Below are positions 19,046-27,562 of a stretch of DNA of 64,000 nucleotides, in pieces. Source of the DNA: MPNO01 sp965200535 (GTDB taxonomy: Bacteria > Pseudomonadota > Alphaproteobacteria > MPNO01); contig CBDAUF010000001.1 in assembly GCA_965200535.1 (NCBI GenBank), positions 868,001 to 932,000 of the forward strand. The letters are read 5' to 3'. Under the pieces are notes generated by a model. That model saw nothing but the letters and a program-made list of their open reading frames with translations. It was not told the origin of the DNA and made no database searches. Position numbers and translations under genes: made by a program. How positions within the stretch are numbered: position 1 is the first letter of the stretch; each line of letters opens with the position of its first letter.

Positions 19046-19123
19046 GGGCCCGCGGCCGTCCGCCCTCGACATGACCCGCTTCGTCCTGCATCCTTCGCTC
19101 GGCCACCGCGGGCGGGAAGCGCA

Positions 19124-21910
19124 ATGGGAGAGACCGGAGACAGCCGACAGGCCGGGCACGCCGATACCGACCCGGTCTACCTGGTCGACGGGTCGGGCTA
19201 CATCTTCCGCGCCTTCTACGCACTGCCGCCGATGACCAACCCGGAGGGCGTTCCGGTCAACGCGATGTTCGGCTTTTCGAAGATGCTGGCGAAGCTGCTG
19301 AGCGACGTCGGCAGCCGCCGCTTCGCGGTGATCTTCGACACTTCGCGGGTGTCGTTCCGCAACGAGATCTTCCCCGACTACAAGGCCAACCGCAGCGAAC
19401 CGCCGGAAGAGCTGGTGCCGCAATTCGCCCTGATCCGCGAGGCGACGCGCGCCTTCAACGTCCCCTGTATCGAACTTCCCGGTTTCGAGGCGGACGACCT
19501 GATCGCGACCTTCGCCCGCATGGCGCGGGACGCCGGTCATGAGGTGGTAATCGTGTCCTCGGACAAGGACCTGATGCAGCTTGTCGGCGACGGTGTTGCA
19601 ATCCTCGATCCCGCCAAGAACCTGACGATCGGGCGCGAGGAGGTCGTAGAACGCTTCGGGGTCGGCCCCGAGAGCGTGATCGATGTCCAGGCCCTGGCCG
19701 GCGACGCGACGGACAACGTTCCGGGCGTGCGCGGGATCGGGGTCAAGACCGCGGCCGAACTGATCAGACACTACGGCGATCTCGACACGCTGCTCGCGCG
19801 GGCGGGCGAGATCAAACAGCCGAAGCGCCGGGAAAACCTGATCGCCAGCGCCGACATGGCGCGGCTCTCCCGCGACCTTGTGAGGCTCCGCCTCGACGCC
19901 CCGGTGGAACAGGCGGTTGACGATCTTGTCGCCGTTCCGCCCGACCGCGACATCCTGGGCGCGTTCCTGCGCAACCACGGGTTCAAGTCGATGCTGCCCC
20001 AAGTGGAGGCCCTGCTGGGCATGGCTGGAGCGGGAGGCGCCGGCCAGCCTGCGCCGACGGAAACCCTCGAGCGGAACTACTCGCTGGTGACGGATCAGGC
20101 GGCGCTTGCGCGATGGATTGCCGAGGCCGCCCGCGCCGGTGCGGTGGCGGTGGATACCGAGACCACTTCGCTCGACACGATGCGGGCGGAACTCGTCGGC
20201 GTATCGCTGTCGATCGAGCCCGGACGGGCCTGTTATATCCCGCTGGCCCACACCGCGCCGGGAGGCGGCGCGCCGGATCTGATGGACGGTGCGCCGGACC
20301 CCCCCGAACAAATCGCGCTGGTCGACGCGATCGCCGCCCTCAAGCCGCTGCTCGAAGATCCCGGCGTGCTCAAGATCGGCCACAACATCAAGTACGACAT
20401 GGCAGTGCTGGCGCGCTACGGCGTCGCGGTATCGCCGGTCGATGACACGATGCTCCTGTCCTACGTTCTGGAAGCCGGCGCGCACGGCCACGGCCTCGAC
20501 GAACTCTGCGCGCTCCATTTCGAACACACCAACATCAAGTTCGCGGATGTCGCCGGATCGGGTAGGAACGCGGTGACCTTCGCCGAGGTGCCGCTTGCCG
20601 CGGCGTGCGACTATGCGGCGGAAGACGCCGACATGACCGGACGGCTCCACCGCCTGCTCAAGCCGCGGCTCGTCGCCAACCGCGTGACCACGGTCTACGA
20701 GACGCTGGAACGCCCGCTGGTCGCGGTGCTTGCCGGCATGGAGCGGGCCGGGATCAAGGTCGACGTAGCGGCGCTGGCCGCGCTATCGCGCGACTTCGAG
20801 CGACGCAGCGGCGCGATCGCCGAGGAGATCCACGCTCTCGCCGGGCACAGTTTCAACATAGGGTCGCCTAGGCAGCTCGGCGCCGTCCTGTTCGAGGAAA
20901 TGGGGCTCGAAGGCGGCAAGAAGACCAGGACCGGCTCCTACGCCACCGGCGCCGATGTGCTCGAGGGCCTCGCTGCGCAAGGCCACGACCTGCCCGCCCT
21001 CGTCCTCGACTGGCGCCAGCTCTCGAAACTCCGGAGCACCTATACCGAGGCGCTTGCCGAGGCGGTCAACCCGGAGACCGGACGGGTCCACACCTCGTTC
21101 GGCCAGGCCATCGCATCGACCGGGCGGTTGAGCTCCAACGATCCGAATCTGCAGAACATACCCGTGCGCACCGGGGACGGCCGCAGGATCCGCGGGGCCT
21201 TCATCGCCGAGGAGGGCCATACGCTGCTGTCGGCCGATTACTCGCAGATCGAACTCCGCCTGCTCGCGCACGTCGCCGGTATCGATGCGCTCAAGGCGGC
21301 CTTTCACGAGGGGGTGGATATCCACGCGCGGACCGCGGGCGAGGTGTTCGGTCTTCCGGTGGAAGGGATGGAGCCGGCGATCCGCAACCGGGCCAAGGCG
21401 ATCAATTTCGGCATCATCTACGGGATCAGCCCGTTCGGCCTCGCCCGCCAGCTTCGCATCCCGCAGAGCGAAGCCAGGGCCTATATCGACGCCTATTTCG
21501 AACACTATCCGGGCATCCGCGACTATATGGACAGGACCAAGGCCTTCGCGCGGGCAAACGGTTACGTGAAGACGATCTTCGGGCGCCGCTGCCATACCCC
21601 CGGGATCGGCGACAGGAATCCGGCGCGGCGCAACTTTTCCGAACGCGCGGCGATCAATGCGCCGCTCCAGGGGGCCGCGGCCGATATCATCAAGTGCGCC
21701 ATGATCCGCCTCCCGGGCGCCCTCGAAGACGCCGGACTGGGTGCGCGGATGCTGTTGCAGGTCCACGATGAACTGCTGTTCGAGGTGCCGGACGGAGAGG
21801 TCGACGAGACCGCCGCGGCAGTCATCCGGACGATGGAGAGCGCAGCCCGTCTGAGCGTGCCCCTCACGGTGGAAACCGGACGCGGACGAAGCTGGGCGGA
21901 GGCGCACTGA
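19124..21910 (+). CDS. polA: DNA polymerase I
   Basis: 928 residues with all three activities. The 5'-3' exonuclease domain is at about 18-280 (YLVDGSGYIFRAFYALPP, GFEADDLIAT, SSDKDLMQLV). The 3'-5' proofreading domain is at about 320-520 and keeps the DxE of VAVDTETTSLD. The polymerase domain is at about 550-928 (LSADYSQIELRLLAH, INFGIIYGISPFGLA, VHDELLFEVPD). It removes Okazaki primers and fills repair gaps. ATG at 19124 was chosen because the homology begins 17 residues later and upstream codons resemble intergenic sequence. Confidence 0.97.
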   Translation: MGETGDSRQAGHADTDPVYLVDGSGYIFRAFYALPPMTNPEGVPVNAMFGFSKMLAKLLSDVGSRRFAVIFDTSRVSFRNEIFPDYKANRSEPPEELVPQFALIREATRAFNVPCIELPGFEADDLIATFARMARDAGHEVVIVSSDKDLMQLVGDGVAILDPAKNLTIGREEVVERFGVGPESVIDVQALAGDATDNVPGVRGIGVKTAAELIRHYGDLDTLLARAGEIKQPKRRENLIASADMARLSRDLVRLRLDAPVEQAVDDLVAVPPDRDILGAFLRNHGFKSMLPQVEALLGMAGAGGAGQPAPTETLERNYSLVTDQAALARWIAEAARAGAVAVDTETTSLDTMRAELVGVSLSIEPGRACYIPLAHTAPGGGAPDLMDGAPDPPEQIALVDAIAALKPLLEDPGVLKIGHNIKYDMAVLARYGVAVSPVDDTMLLSYVLEAGAHGHGLDELCALHFEHTNIKFADVAGSGRNAVTFAEVPLAAACDYAAEDADMTGRLHRLLKPRLVANRVTTVYETLERPLVAVLAGMERAGIKVDVAALAALSRDFERRSGAIAEEIHALAGHSFNIGSPRQLGAVLFEEMGLEGGKKTRTGSYATGADVLEGLAAQGHDLPALVLDWRQLSKLRSTYTEALAEAVNPETGRVHTSFGQAIASTGRLSSNDPNLQNIPVRTGDGRRIRGAFIAEEGHTLLSADYSQIELRLLAHVAGIDALKAAFHEGVDIHARTAGEVFGLPVEGMEPAIRNRAKAINFGIIYGISPFGLARQLRIPQSEARAYIDAYFEHYPGIRDYMDRTKAFARANGYVKTIFGRRCHTPGIGDRNPARRNFSERAAINAPLQGAAADIIKCAMIRLPGALEDAGLGARMLLQVHDELLFEVPDGEVDETAAAVIRTMESAARLSVPLTVETGRGRSWAEAH

Positions 21911-21919
21911 AACGCGCGC

Positions 21920-22105
21920 TCAGCCGCGCTTGAACAGCCCCTCGATTCCCTCGCGATGCCGCTGCTTTCGGTCGATATCCTCGCGCACGCGCAGGATTTC
22001 AGCCTCGAGTTCGGCGATATAGCCCTCGAGTTCCCCGATCGACAGGGCGTCCAGATCGCGGCGCTTCGCCGGCCCTTTTCCGGGGATCGGATCGTCGTCC
22101 TGCAC
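21920..22105 (-). CDS. DUF1192 family small protein
   Basis: 61 residues from a GTG. The sequence VQDDDPIPGKGPAKRRDLDA is followed by LSIGELEGYIAELEAEIL and a basic coiled-coil end, the pattern of DUF1192 proteins (about 60 residues, alphaproteobacterial, function unknown). GGGAGG sits about 9 nt before the GTG at 22105. The frame stays open further upstream to 22174, but that extension is unlike the family. It converges with polA (9-bp gap) and is divergent from the quinone oxidoreductase gene. Confidence 0.7.
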   Translation of the reverse strand: MQDDDPIPGKGPAKRRDLDALSIGELEGYIAELEAEILRVREDIDRKQRHREGIEGLFKRG

Positions 22106-22191
22106 CGCCTCCAGCCTCCCGATGTCCACCTTGCCAGTCTGTCGTCCAGCGGCTAGACAGGCAAGCCGTTCCAACTGCCCTGGCCGCAGCG

Positions 22192-23193
22192 ATGACCCGC
22201 GCCATTCCTGCCTCGATGAAGGCGATCGAGATAACCGAGCCGGGCGGCCCGGAGATGCTGCAGCCGTGCACGCGTCCGGTGCCGGTGCCGGGCGAGGGGG
22301 AGGTACTGGTCAGGGTCGAAGCGGCCGGGGTCAACTTCCCCGACATCGCCCAGCGCCGCGGCAACTACCCGCCGCCGCCGGGGGCAAGCGATCTGCCGGG
22401 GCTCGAGCTCGCCGGCATCGTCGTCGCCCGGGGACCCGGGGTCGACGCGCCCGAGATCGGCGCCGCGGTGTGCGCGCTGGTCAGCGGCGGCGGCTACGCG
22501 GAATATTGCGCGGTGCCGGTTGCGCAGTGCCTGCCCGTCCCCGACGGATTCGACATGGTGCAGGCCGCGGCGCTGCCCGAGACGTTTTTCACCGTCTGGA
22601 CCAATCTGTTCGACGGCGGGCGGATGGAGGCCGGCGATACGGTGCTGATCCACGGCGGTTCCGGCGGGATCGGCACCGCTGCCATCCAGATCGCGAGCGC
22701 CTTCGGCGGCAGGGTGTTCGCCACCGCCCGCACCGCCCGGAAATGCGCGTTCTGCGAGGATCTCGGCGCGGAGCGCGGGATCAACTACATGGACGAGGAT
22801 TTCGTCGCCGTGGTCAGGGAGCTCACCGACGGGCGCGGCGTCGATCTGATCATGGACATGGTTGCCGGGGATTATCTCGCGCGCAATATCCGTGCGCTCG
22901 CGGTCGAAGGACGGTTGGTGCAGATCGCGGTCCAGCAGGGGCCCGAGGCGACCATTCCGCTCGGCCTCCTCATGGTCAAGCGTCTGACGCTGACCGGCTC
23001 GACCCTGCGGCCCCGGACCGTGATGCAAAAGGGCGCGATCGCCAAGGCGCTCGAGGCTCGCGTCTGGCCCTTGCTGGAAGAGGGCCGGATCCGACCGGTC
23101 ATCCACGAGACCTTCGCGCTCGACCAGGCCGCCCAGGCCCACGCCCTGATGGAATCCAGCGCACATATCGGTAAGATCGTGCTAACCGCCTGA
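22192..23193 (+). CDS. NAD(P)H quinone oxidoreductase, zinc-free MDR family (PIG3-like)
   Basis: 333 residues, medium-chain dehydrogenase/reductase fold. The N-terminal catalytic domain (VRVEAAGVNFPDIAQRRGNY) is followed by the NADPH-binding domain with VLIHGGSGGIGTAAIQIA. FATARTARK and the C-terminal SAHIGKIVLTA match the PIG3/QorA-like branch. Zinc-binding cysteines are absent, as expected for quinone or enone reductases. ATG 22192 is the first start; a second Met nine codons on (MKAIEI) is closer to family starts. Confidence 0.88.
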   Translation: MTRAIPASMKAIEITEPGGPEMLQPCTRPVPVPGEGEVLVRVEAAGVNFPDIAQRRGNYPPPPGASDLPGLELAGIVVARGPGVDAPEIGAAVCALVSGGGYAEYCAVPVAQCLPVPDGFDMVQAAALPETFFTVWTNLFDGGRMEAGDTVLIHGGSGGIGTAAIQIASAFGGRVFATARTARKCAFCEDLGAERGINYMDEDFVAVVRELTDGRGVDLIMDMVAGDYLARNIRALAVEGRLVQIAVQQGPEATIPLGLLMVKRLTLTGSTLRPRTVMQKGAIAKALEARVWPLLEEGRIRPVIHETFALDQAAQAHALMESSAHIGKIVLTA

Positions 23194-23272
23194 ACACATT
23201 CCGAATACGCCGGGTCGCCAGCTTCCGTCCGGCGGACGGGCCCCGGCCGCCGGATGAGACGAGAGAGAACGC

Positions 23273-23887
23273 ATGAACGCTCCCCTGATGCCCAAGGCCA
23301 CCGCCGTGTGGCTGATCGATAATACGGCGCTGACCTTCGAGCAGATCGCCGCGTATTGCGGCCTCCACGAACTCGAGGTGCAGAGCATTGCCGACGAAGA
23401 GGTCGCGGTCGGCATGATCGGCTTCGATCCGATCGGCAACGGCCAGCTCACGCGCGAGGAAATCGACCGCTGCACCGCCGACCCAGCCGCGCGGCTCAAG
23501 ATGGCGGTGCAGGATATTCCGCCCCCCTCTCCGCGGACCAAGGGGCCGCGCTACACGCCGGTGGCGCGCCGCCAAGACAAGCCGGACGCGATCGCCTGGC
23601 TGGTGCGCAACTGCTCGATGCTATCGGACAGCCAGATCGCCAAGCTGATCGGGACCACCAAACCGACCATCGTCGCGATCCGCGAGCGCACCCACTGGAA
23701 CATGGCCAATATCAAGCCGCGCGATCCGGTGGGGCTGGAACTGTGCACCCGCGCCGACCTCGACGCAGCGCTCACGAAAGCCGGCTACGCGCCGGAACCG
23801 GAGGCGGACGACGGCGAGGCGTTTCCCGTCGAGCACCTCACCCGCGCCGAACCGAGCCCGCCGGAGCCCGATCCTCAACTCGGATAA
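23273..23887 (+). CDS. trcR: Cell cycle transcriptional regulator TrcR (DUF1013)
   Basis: 204 residues. It begins MPKATAVWLIDNTALTFEQI (from residue 5) and carries the second conserved helix-turn-helix-like block DKPDAIAWLVRNCSMLSDSQ followed by IAKLIGTTKPTI. In Caulobacter the homologue is a cell-cycle-linked regulator conserved across alphaproteobacteria. The C-terminal 35 residues are acidic and Pro-rich and vary in the family. It overlaps prpE tail-to-tail by 13 bp. Weak GAGAGA-type Shine-Dalgarno. Confidence 0.9.
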   Translation: MNAPLMPKATAVWLIDNTALTFEQIAAYCGLHELEVQSIADEEVAVGMIGFDPIGNGQLTREEIDRCTADPAARLKMAVQDIPPPSPRTKGPRYTPVARRQDKPDAIAWLVRNCSMLSDSQIAKLIGTTKPTIVAIRERTHWNMANIKPRDPVGLELCTRADLDAALTKAGYAPEPEADDGEAFPVEHLTRAEPSPPEPDPQLG

Positions 23888-25770
23888 CCGGCCGAACGGA
23901 GAGATACGGCGATCTCGTCGAGGACGACGGGGTCGTCAATGGTTGCCGGCATGTTCCAGTCCTGGCCGTCGGCGATGCTGCGCATGGTGCCGCGCAGGAT
24001 CTTGCCCGATCGGGTCTTGGGCAGGCGGGCGACCACGGCGACGGACTTGAACGCCGCCACCGGGCCGATCCGGCTGCGGACCATGTCGACCGTCTCGCCG
24101 ATGATCGTGTCGACATCCCGATCCACCCCGTCCTTGAGCACCAGCAGTCCGAACGGAATCTGGCCCTTGATCGCGTCGGCCACGCCGATCACGGCGCATT
24201 CGGCGACATCCGGATGCTCCGCCAGCACCTCCTCCATCGCGCCTGTTGAAAGCCGGTGGCCCGCGACGTTGATGATGTCGTCGGTCCGGGCCATCACGAA
24301 CAGGTAGCCGTCCTCGTCGATATATCCGGCATCGGCGGTCGCGTAATAGCCGGGAAATTCGCTCAGGTAAGCGTCGCGGAACCGCGCATCGGCGTTCCAC
24401 AGCGTCGGCGCACAACCGGGCGGCATGGGCAGACGCGCGACCAGGGCGCCGATTTCGTCCGGCCCGCGTTCGTTGCCCGCTTCGTCCAGGACCCGCAGAT
24501 CCCAGCCCGGCACCGGGCGGGTGGGCGAGCCGTACTTGACCGGCAGCCGGCCGAGCCCGACGCAGTTGGCAGCGATGGGCCACCCGGTCTCGGTCTGCCA
24601 CCAATGGTCGATCACCGGCACGCCGAGATGGGTTTCGGCCCACCTGACGGTGTCGGGGTCGGCCCGCTCGCCGGCGAGGAACAGCGTCTCGAAGGCCGAC
24701 AGGTCATACGACGCCCGCAGGGCGCATTCGGGATCTTCCTTCTTGATCGCACGGAACGCCGTCGGCGCCGTGAAAAGCGCCTTCACCCGGTGTTCGCCGA
24801 TCATGCGCCAGTAGACGCCGGCGTCCGGGGTGCCGACCGGCTTGCCCTCGAACAGGATGCTCGTCGATCCGTTGAACAACGGAGCGTAGACGATATAGGA
24901 ATGCCCCACCACCCATCCGACGTCGGAGGCGGCCCAGAACACCTCGCCCGGCTCGATGCCGTAGATGTTGGGCATCGACCAGTTGAGAACAACGGCGTGC
25001 CCGCCGTTGTCGCGGACGATGCCCTTGGGCTGGCCGGTGGTGCCGGACGTGTAGAGAATGTACAGCGGGTCGGTCGCCGCGACCGGGACGCAGTCGACCG
25101 CCAATGCGCCCGCCACGGCGTCGCGCCAGTCGATATCGCGGCCGGGGACCAGTGCGGCGGGCTCCGCCTCGCGCTGGAGGACGATGCAGAATTCCGGTTT
25201 GTGGCGGGCGATCTCGATGGCCCGGTCGAGCAGAGGCTTGTACGGAACGATCCGGCCCGGTTCGATGCCGCAGGAACCAGCGACGACCGCCTTCGGCGTC
25301 GAATCGTCGATCCGGGTTGCAAGTTCGTTGGCGGCGAACCCGCCGAAGACGACCGAATGGATGGCGCCGATCCGCGCGCAGGCGAGCATGGCGATCGCCG
25401 CCTCCGGCACCATGGGCATGTAGATCACCACCCGGTCGCCGCGGCCGACTCCTCTGGCGGCCAGCGCGCCGGCGAACCGCGCCACCCTGTCCCGGAGTTC
25501 GGCATAGGTGAAGCGCTGCCGGCTGCCGGTGACCGGGCTGTCGTAGATCAGCGCCGTCCGGCTCCCGATCCCGGCCGCAACATGCCGGTCGAGCGCATTG
25601 TGACAGGTGTTGAGCATGCCGCCGACGAACCAGCGCGCGGCGGGCTCCGCGCTGTCATCGAGCACGCGGTCCCAGCGGCGGTCCCAGTCGATGGTCTCCG
25701 CAGCGTTGGCCCAGAAGGCTTCCGGGTCGTCGATGGACTGGCGGTAGGATCGGTTGTAGCGCTCGCTCAC
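23875..25770 (-). CDS. prpE: Propionyl-CoA synthetase
   Basis: 631 residues, acyl-adenylate-forming family. Visible are the P-loop YILYTSGTTGQPKGIVRDNG, the acyl-pocket region SDVGWVVGHSYIVYAPL, WWQTETGWPIAANC, the AMP-binding YYATADAGYIDEDGY and the C-terminal Lys in TRSGKILRGTMRSIADG. The start is a GTG at 25770 (reads MSERYNRSY), with AGGAG 8-10 nt upstream. It activates propionate (or acetate) to the CoA thioester. No prpBCD genes are adjacent, so it acts as a stand-alone synthetase. Confidence 0.93.
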   Translation of the reverse strand: MSERYNRSYRQSIDDPEAFWANAAETIDWDRRWDRVLDDSAEPAARWFVGGMLNTCHNALDRHVAAGIGSRTALIYDSPVTGSRQRFTYAELRDRVARFAGALAARGVGRGDRVVIYMPMVPEAAIAMLACARIGAIHSVVFGGFAANELATRIDDSTPKAVVAGSCGIEPGRIVPYKPLLDRAIEIARHKPEFCIVLQREAEPAALVPGRDIDWRDAVAGALAVDCVPVAATDPLYILYTSGTTGQPKGIVRDNGGHAVVLNWSMPNIYGIEPGEVFWAASDVGWVVGHSYIVYAPLFNGSTSILFEGKPVGTPDAGVYWRMIGEHRVKALFTAPTAFRAIKKEDPECALRASYDLSAFETLFLAGERADPDTVRWAETHLGVPVIDHWWQTETGWPIAANCVGLGRLPVKYGSPTRPVPGWDLRVLDEAGNERGPDEIGALVARLPMPPGCAPTLWNADARFRDAYLSEFPGYYATADAGYIDEDGYLFVMARTDDIINVAGHRLSTGAMEEVLAEHPDVAECAVIGVADAIKGQIPFGLLVLKDGVDRDVDTIIGETVDMVRSRIGPVAAFKSVAVVARLPKTRSGKILRGTMRSIADGQDWNMPATIDDPVVLDEIAVSLRSAGYPS

Positions 25771-25837
25771 GACGCCTTCTCCTGGTTGAGGATGACAGCC
25801 ACGAAGCCAGGACCGGTCGGCCGCGCAGGGGGCGGGT

Positions 25838-26011
25838 CTAGCGGGACACCACCGACAACCTGGCGAGTTCGTCCTTGATCATGAGTTTGCGTTTCTTGAG
25901 ATCCGCGATCGTCGCGGTGTCCGGCAGGGGCCGGGCATTTTCCTGGGATAGCGCCTCCTCGAGCTCGGCATGGCGAGCCTTCAAGGAGGCGACCTGCTCT
26001 TCGACAGTCAT
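25838..26011 (-). CDS. YdcH family (DUF465) small protein, copy 1
   Basis: 57 residues: MTVEEQVASLKARHAELEEA, then a short break, then LKKRKLMIKDELARL. This is the DUF465/YdcH pattern of a helical hairpin with a basic K-K-x-K-L-x-L/I-K-D-E motif before the C-terminus. A strong GGAGGAGG lies about 7 nt before the ATG. Function in the family is unknown. It is directly upstream of prpE (67-bp gap) and shares its motif with the paralogue at 26775 on the other strand. Confidence 0.82.
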   Translation of the reverse strand: MTVEEQVASLKARHAELEEALSQENARPLPDTATIADLKKRKLMIKDELARLSVVSR

Positions 26012-26048
26012 CGATTATCCTCCTCCTTTGCCGTCCGCGGGAAAGCGC

Positions 26049-26076
26049 AGGATACCCTGCGGAGCAATGGATGCAA
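26049..26076 (-). promoter_or_regulatory. Predicted promoter of ydcH copy 1
   Basis: On the minus strand, TTGCAT (26076-26071), 16-nt spacer, TATCCT (26054-26049), 37 nt before the ATG at 26011. This is a fair sigma-70 match, and the -10 continues as TATCCTGCGC. Confidence 0.5.
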
Positions 26077-26102
26077 TCGGTTCCGGGGACAGACGCGCCG
26101 GT

Positions 26103-26678
26103 TCAGAGGCCGAAGCTTTCCCGAACCGCCCCGGCGATTGCCGCGGGCGCAAGAGCAGCGAAGGCGGGGGCCAGGATGACCGCGATCTCCGCCGTATCGG
26201 CGGCGTCGGGAGCGACGCCCACGGCGCGAAAATAGGCGCCGACATTGTCCAGCGCATCGCCGAGACGGGCTGCGGCATCCCGCCTTTCGTCCGCCGCGCG
26301 CGTCAGCGCGTTGGCGAGCATCAGTTGTTCGACATGTTCGAAGTCGACCTCGATCTTGGCTATGCGCCGGCGCAGCGGCTCGCTGAGTTCCTGGGGCGCG
26401 GTTCCGAGGCCGCCTTTCAGCCGCTGGCGGACGGTGCGGACGGCGCGGACGATATCCCGGTGCCAGACCTCCACCGTCTCGCAGACTGCGGCCATCTCCG
26501 CGGCGTCGAGCGCCCCGCGGCCGCTCGCGCCCAGCCAGCAGCAGAACAGGAGCACGTTCACGTCGATCTGGTAGCGGTCCTGAAGCACGAGGCAGGCCGC
26601 CGGCACGCCCTCGCTGCCGTAGACCCGCAGCGAAAAATCCCAGAACGGATGGTCGGGAAAGTCGGCAGGCATCCTCAT
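26103..26678 (-). CDS. TIGR02444 family (DUF2390) protein
   Basis: 191 residues. It begins MPADFPDHPFWDFSLRVYGS, then GVPAACLVLQDRYQIDVNVL, the conserved start of TIGR02444 proteins. The rest is helical, Ala-rich and without catalytic motifs I recognise. In some alphaproteobacteria family members lie next to YdcH genes, as here, where it is flanked by two. Two ATGs (26678, 26672) are possible; the second has GGAG 8 nt upstream. Function unknown. Confidence 0.75.
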   Translation of the reverse strand: MRMPADFPDHPFWDFSLRVYGSEGVPAACLVLQDRYQIDVNVLLFCCWLGASGRGALDAAEMAAVCETVEVWHRDIVRAVRTVRQRLKGGLGTAPQELSEPLRRRIAKIEVDFEHVEQLMLANALTRAADERRDAAARLGDALDNVGAYFRAVGVAPDAADTAEIAVILAPAFAALAPAAIAGAVRESFGL

Positions 26679-26734
26679 CGCTCCAATCGCAAACCGCCGG
26701 AACGGAACCAGTGATAACGATCCGGAACGGGTTC

Positions 26735-26743
26735 TGCTATCCT
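26735..26743 (+). promoter_or_regulatory. Extended -10 before ydcH copy 2
   Basis: TGCTATCCT (TG at 26735-26736, hexamer 26738-26743) forms an extended -10, 31 nt before the ATG at 26775. No convincing -35 is present. It shares TATCCTGC with three other gene starts in the window and TTCTGCTAT with the dnaN promoter. Confidence 0.4.
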
Positions 26744-26774
26744 GCGGCCCGTTCATCGGAGCGGTTTCGGTGCC

Positions 26775-26972
26775 ATGGGAGAGCAGGATATCCTGCATCG
26801 GCTTGCCGATCTGGAGACCGAACACCGCGATCTGGACGATGTGATCGCCCGCATCGCGGGGAACATGGTTTACGACCAGCTCCAGGTGCAGCGCCTGAAG
26901 AAGCGGAAGCTCCGGCTCAAGGACGAGATCGCCCGGATCCGTGCGAATCTCCTGCCCGACATCATCGCCTGA
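26775..26972 (+). CDS. YdcH family (DUF465) small protein, copy 2
   Basis: 65 residues, MGEQDILHRLADLETEHRDL then a second helix with QVQRLKKRKLRLKDEIARIR. The L-K-K-R-K-L-x-L/I-K-D-E motif is shared almost exactly with the copy at 25838-26011. It is divergent from the TIGR02444 gene (96-bp gap) and precedes purE by 82 bp. Function unknown; the family is thought to be a small helical hairpin. Confidence 0.82.
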   Translation: MGEQDILHRLADLETEHRDLDDVIARIAGNMVYDQLQVQRLKKRKLRLKDEIARIRANLLPDIIA

Positions 26973-27018
26973 CGCCTCTCCGCCGTTTCGCGCGCTATGG
27001 CGGATTCCGACACCGCCC

Positions 27019-27024
27019 TATAAT
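27019..27024 (+). promoter_or_regulatory. -10 element of purEK
   Basis: A perfect TATAAT, 30 nt before the TTG start of purE. The -35 position (TATGGC at 26996-27001) is poor, so it may need an activator, or the true -35 is displaced. Confidence 0.45.
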
Positions 27025-27054
27025 GCGGCGCTCGTTAGCACGGAGGCTCGGGAC

Positions 27055-27561
27055 TTGGCCGCGGACAGCGGAGACGGCGGCGCGCCGCCGGTGGGCGTGA
27101 TCATGGGCAGCCGGTCGGACTGGCCGACGATGCGCCATGCCGTGGAGGTCCTGGAAGAACTCGGCGTCCAGGTCGAGGCCCGCGTGGTCTCGGCGCACCG
27201 CACGCCCGATCGCCTCTATGCCTACGCCAGGGAAGCGCGCGGGCGCGGCCTCAAGACAATCATCGCCGGCGCCGGCGGCGCGGCCCATCTCCCGGGCATG
27301 ATCGCCTCGATGACCCCGCTTCCCGTCTTCGGCGTTCCGGTCCGCTCGGAAGCGCTTTCCGGCCTCGACAGCCTGCTTTCCATCGTCCAGATGCCGGGCG
27401 GCGTTCCCGTCGGCACGGTCGCCATCGGCAAGGCGGGAGCGGTCAACGCGGGGCTCCTCGCGGCTTCGGTGCTGGCGCTTCTCGACCCCGCGCTCGCCGA
27501 TCGTCTGGACGATTGGCGCCGCCGCCAGTCAGCCGCGGTCCCGGTCGATCCGGCGGATTGA
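27055..27561 (+). CDS. purE: N5-carboxyaminoimidazole ribonucleotide mutase
   Basis: 168 residues, class I PurE. GVIMGSRSDWPTM, VVSAHRTPDRLYAYA, IIAGAGGAAHLPGM and SIVQMPGGVPVGTVAIG are all present. It moves the carboxyl group of N5-CAIR to carbon in purine synthesis, using the product of the next gene. I place the start at the TTG at 27055: GGAGG lies 8 nt upstream, no ATG or GTG is available before the conserved strand, and the N-terminus LAADSGDGGAPPVG has normal length. purK follows after one base. Confidence 0.94.
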   Translation: MAADSGDGGAPPVGVIMGSRSDWPTMRHAVEVLEELGVQVEARVVSAHRTPDRLYAYAREARGRGLKTIIAGAGGAAHLPGMIASMTPLPVFGVPVRSEALSGLDSLLSIVQMPGGVPVGTVAIGKAGAVNAGLLAASVLALLDPALADRLDDWRRRQSAAVPVDPAD

Positions 27562-27562
27562 G

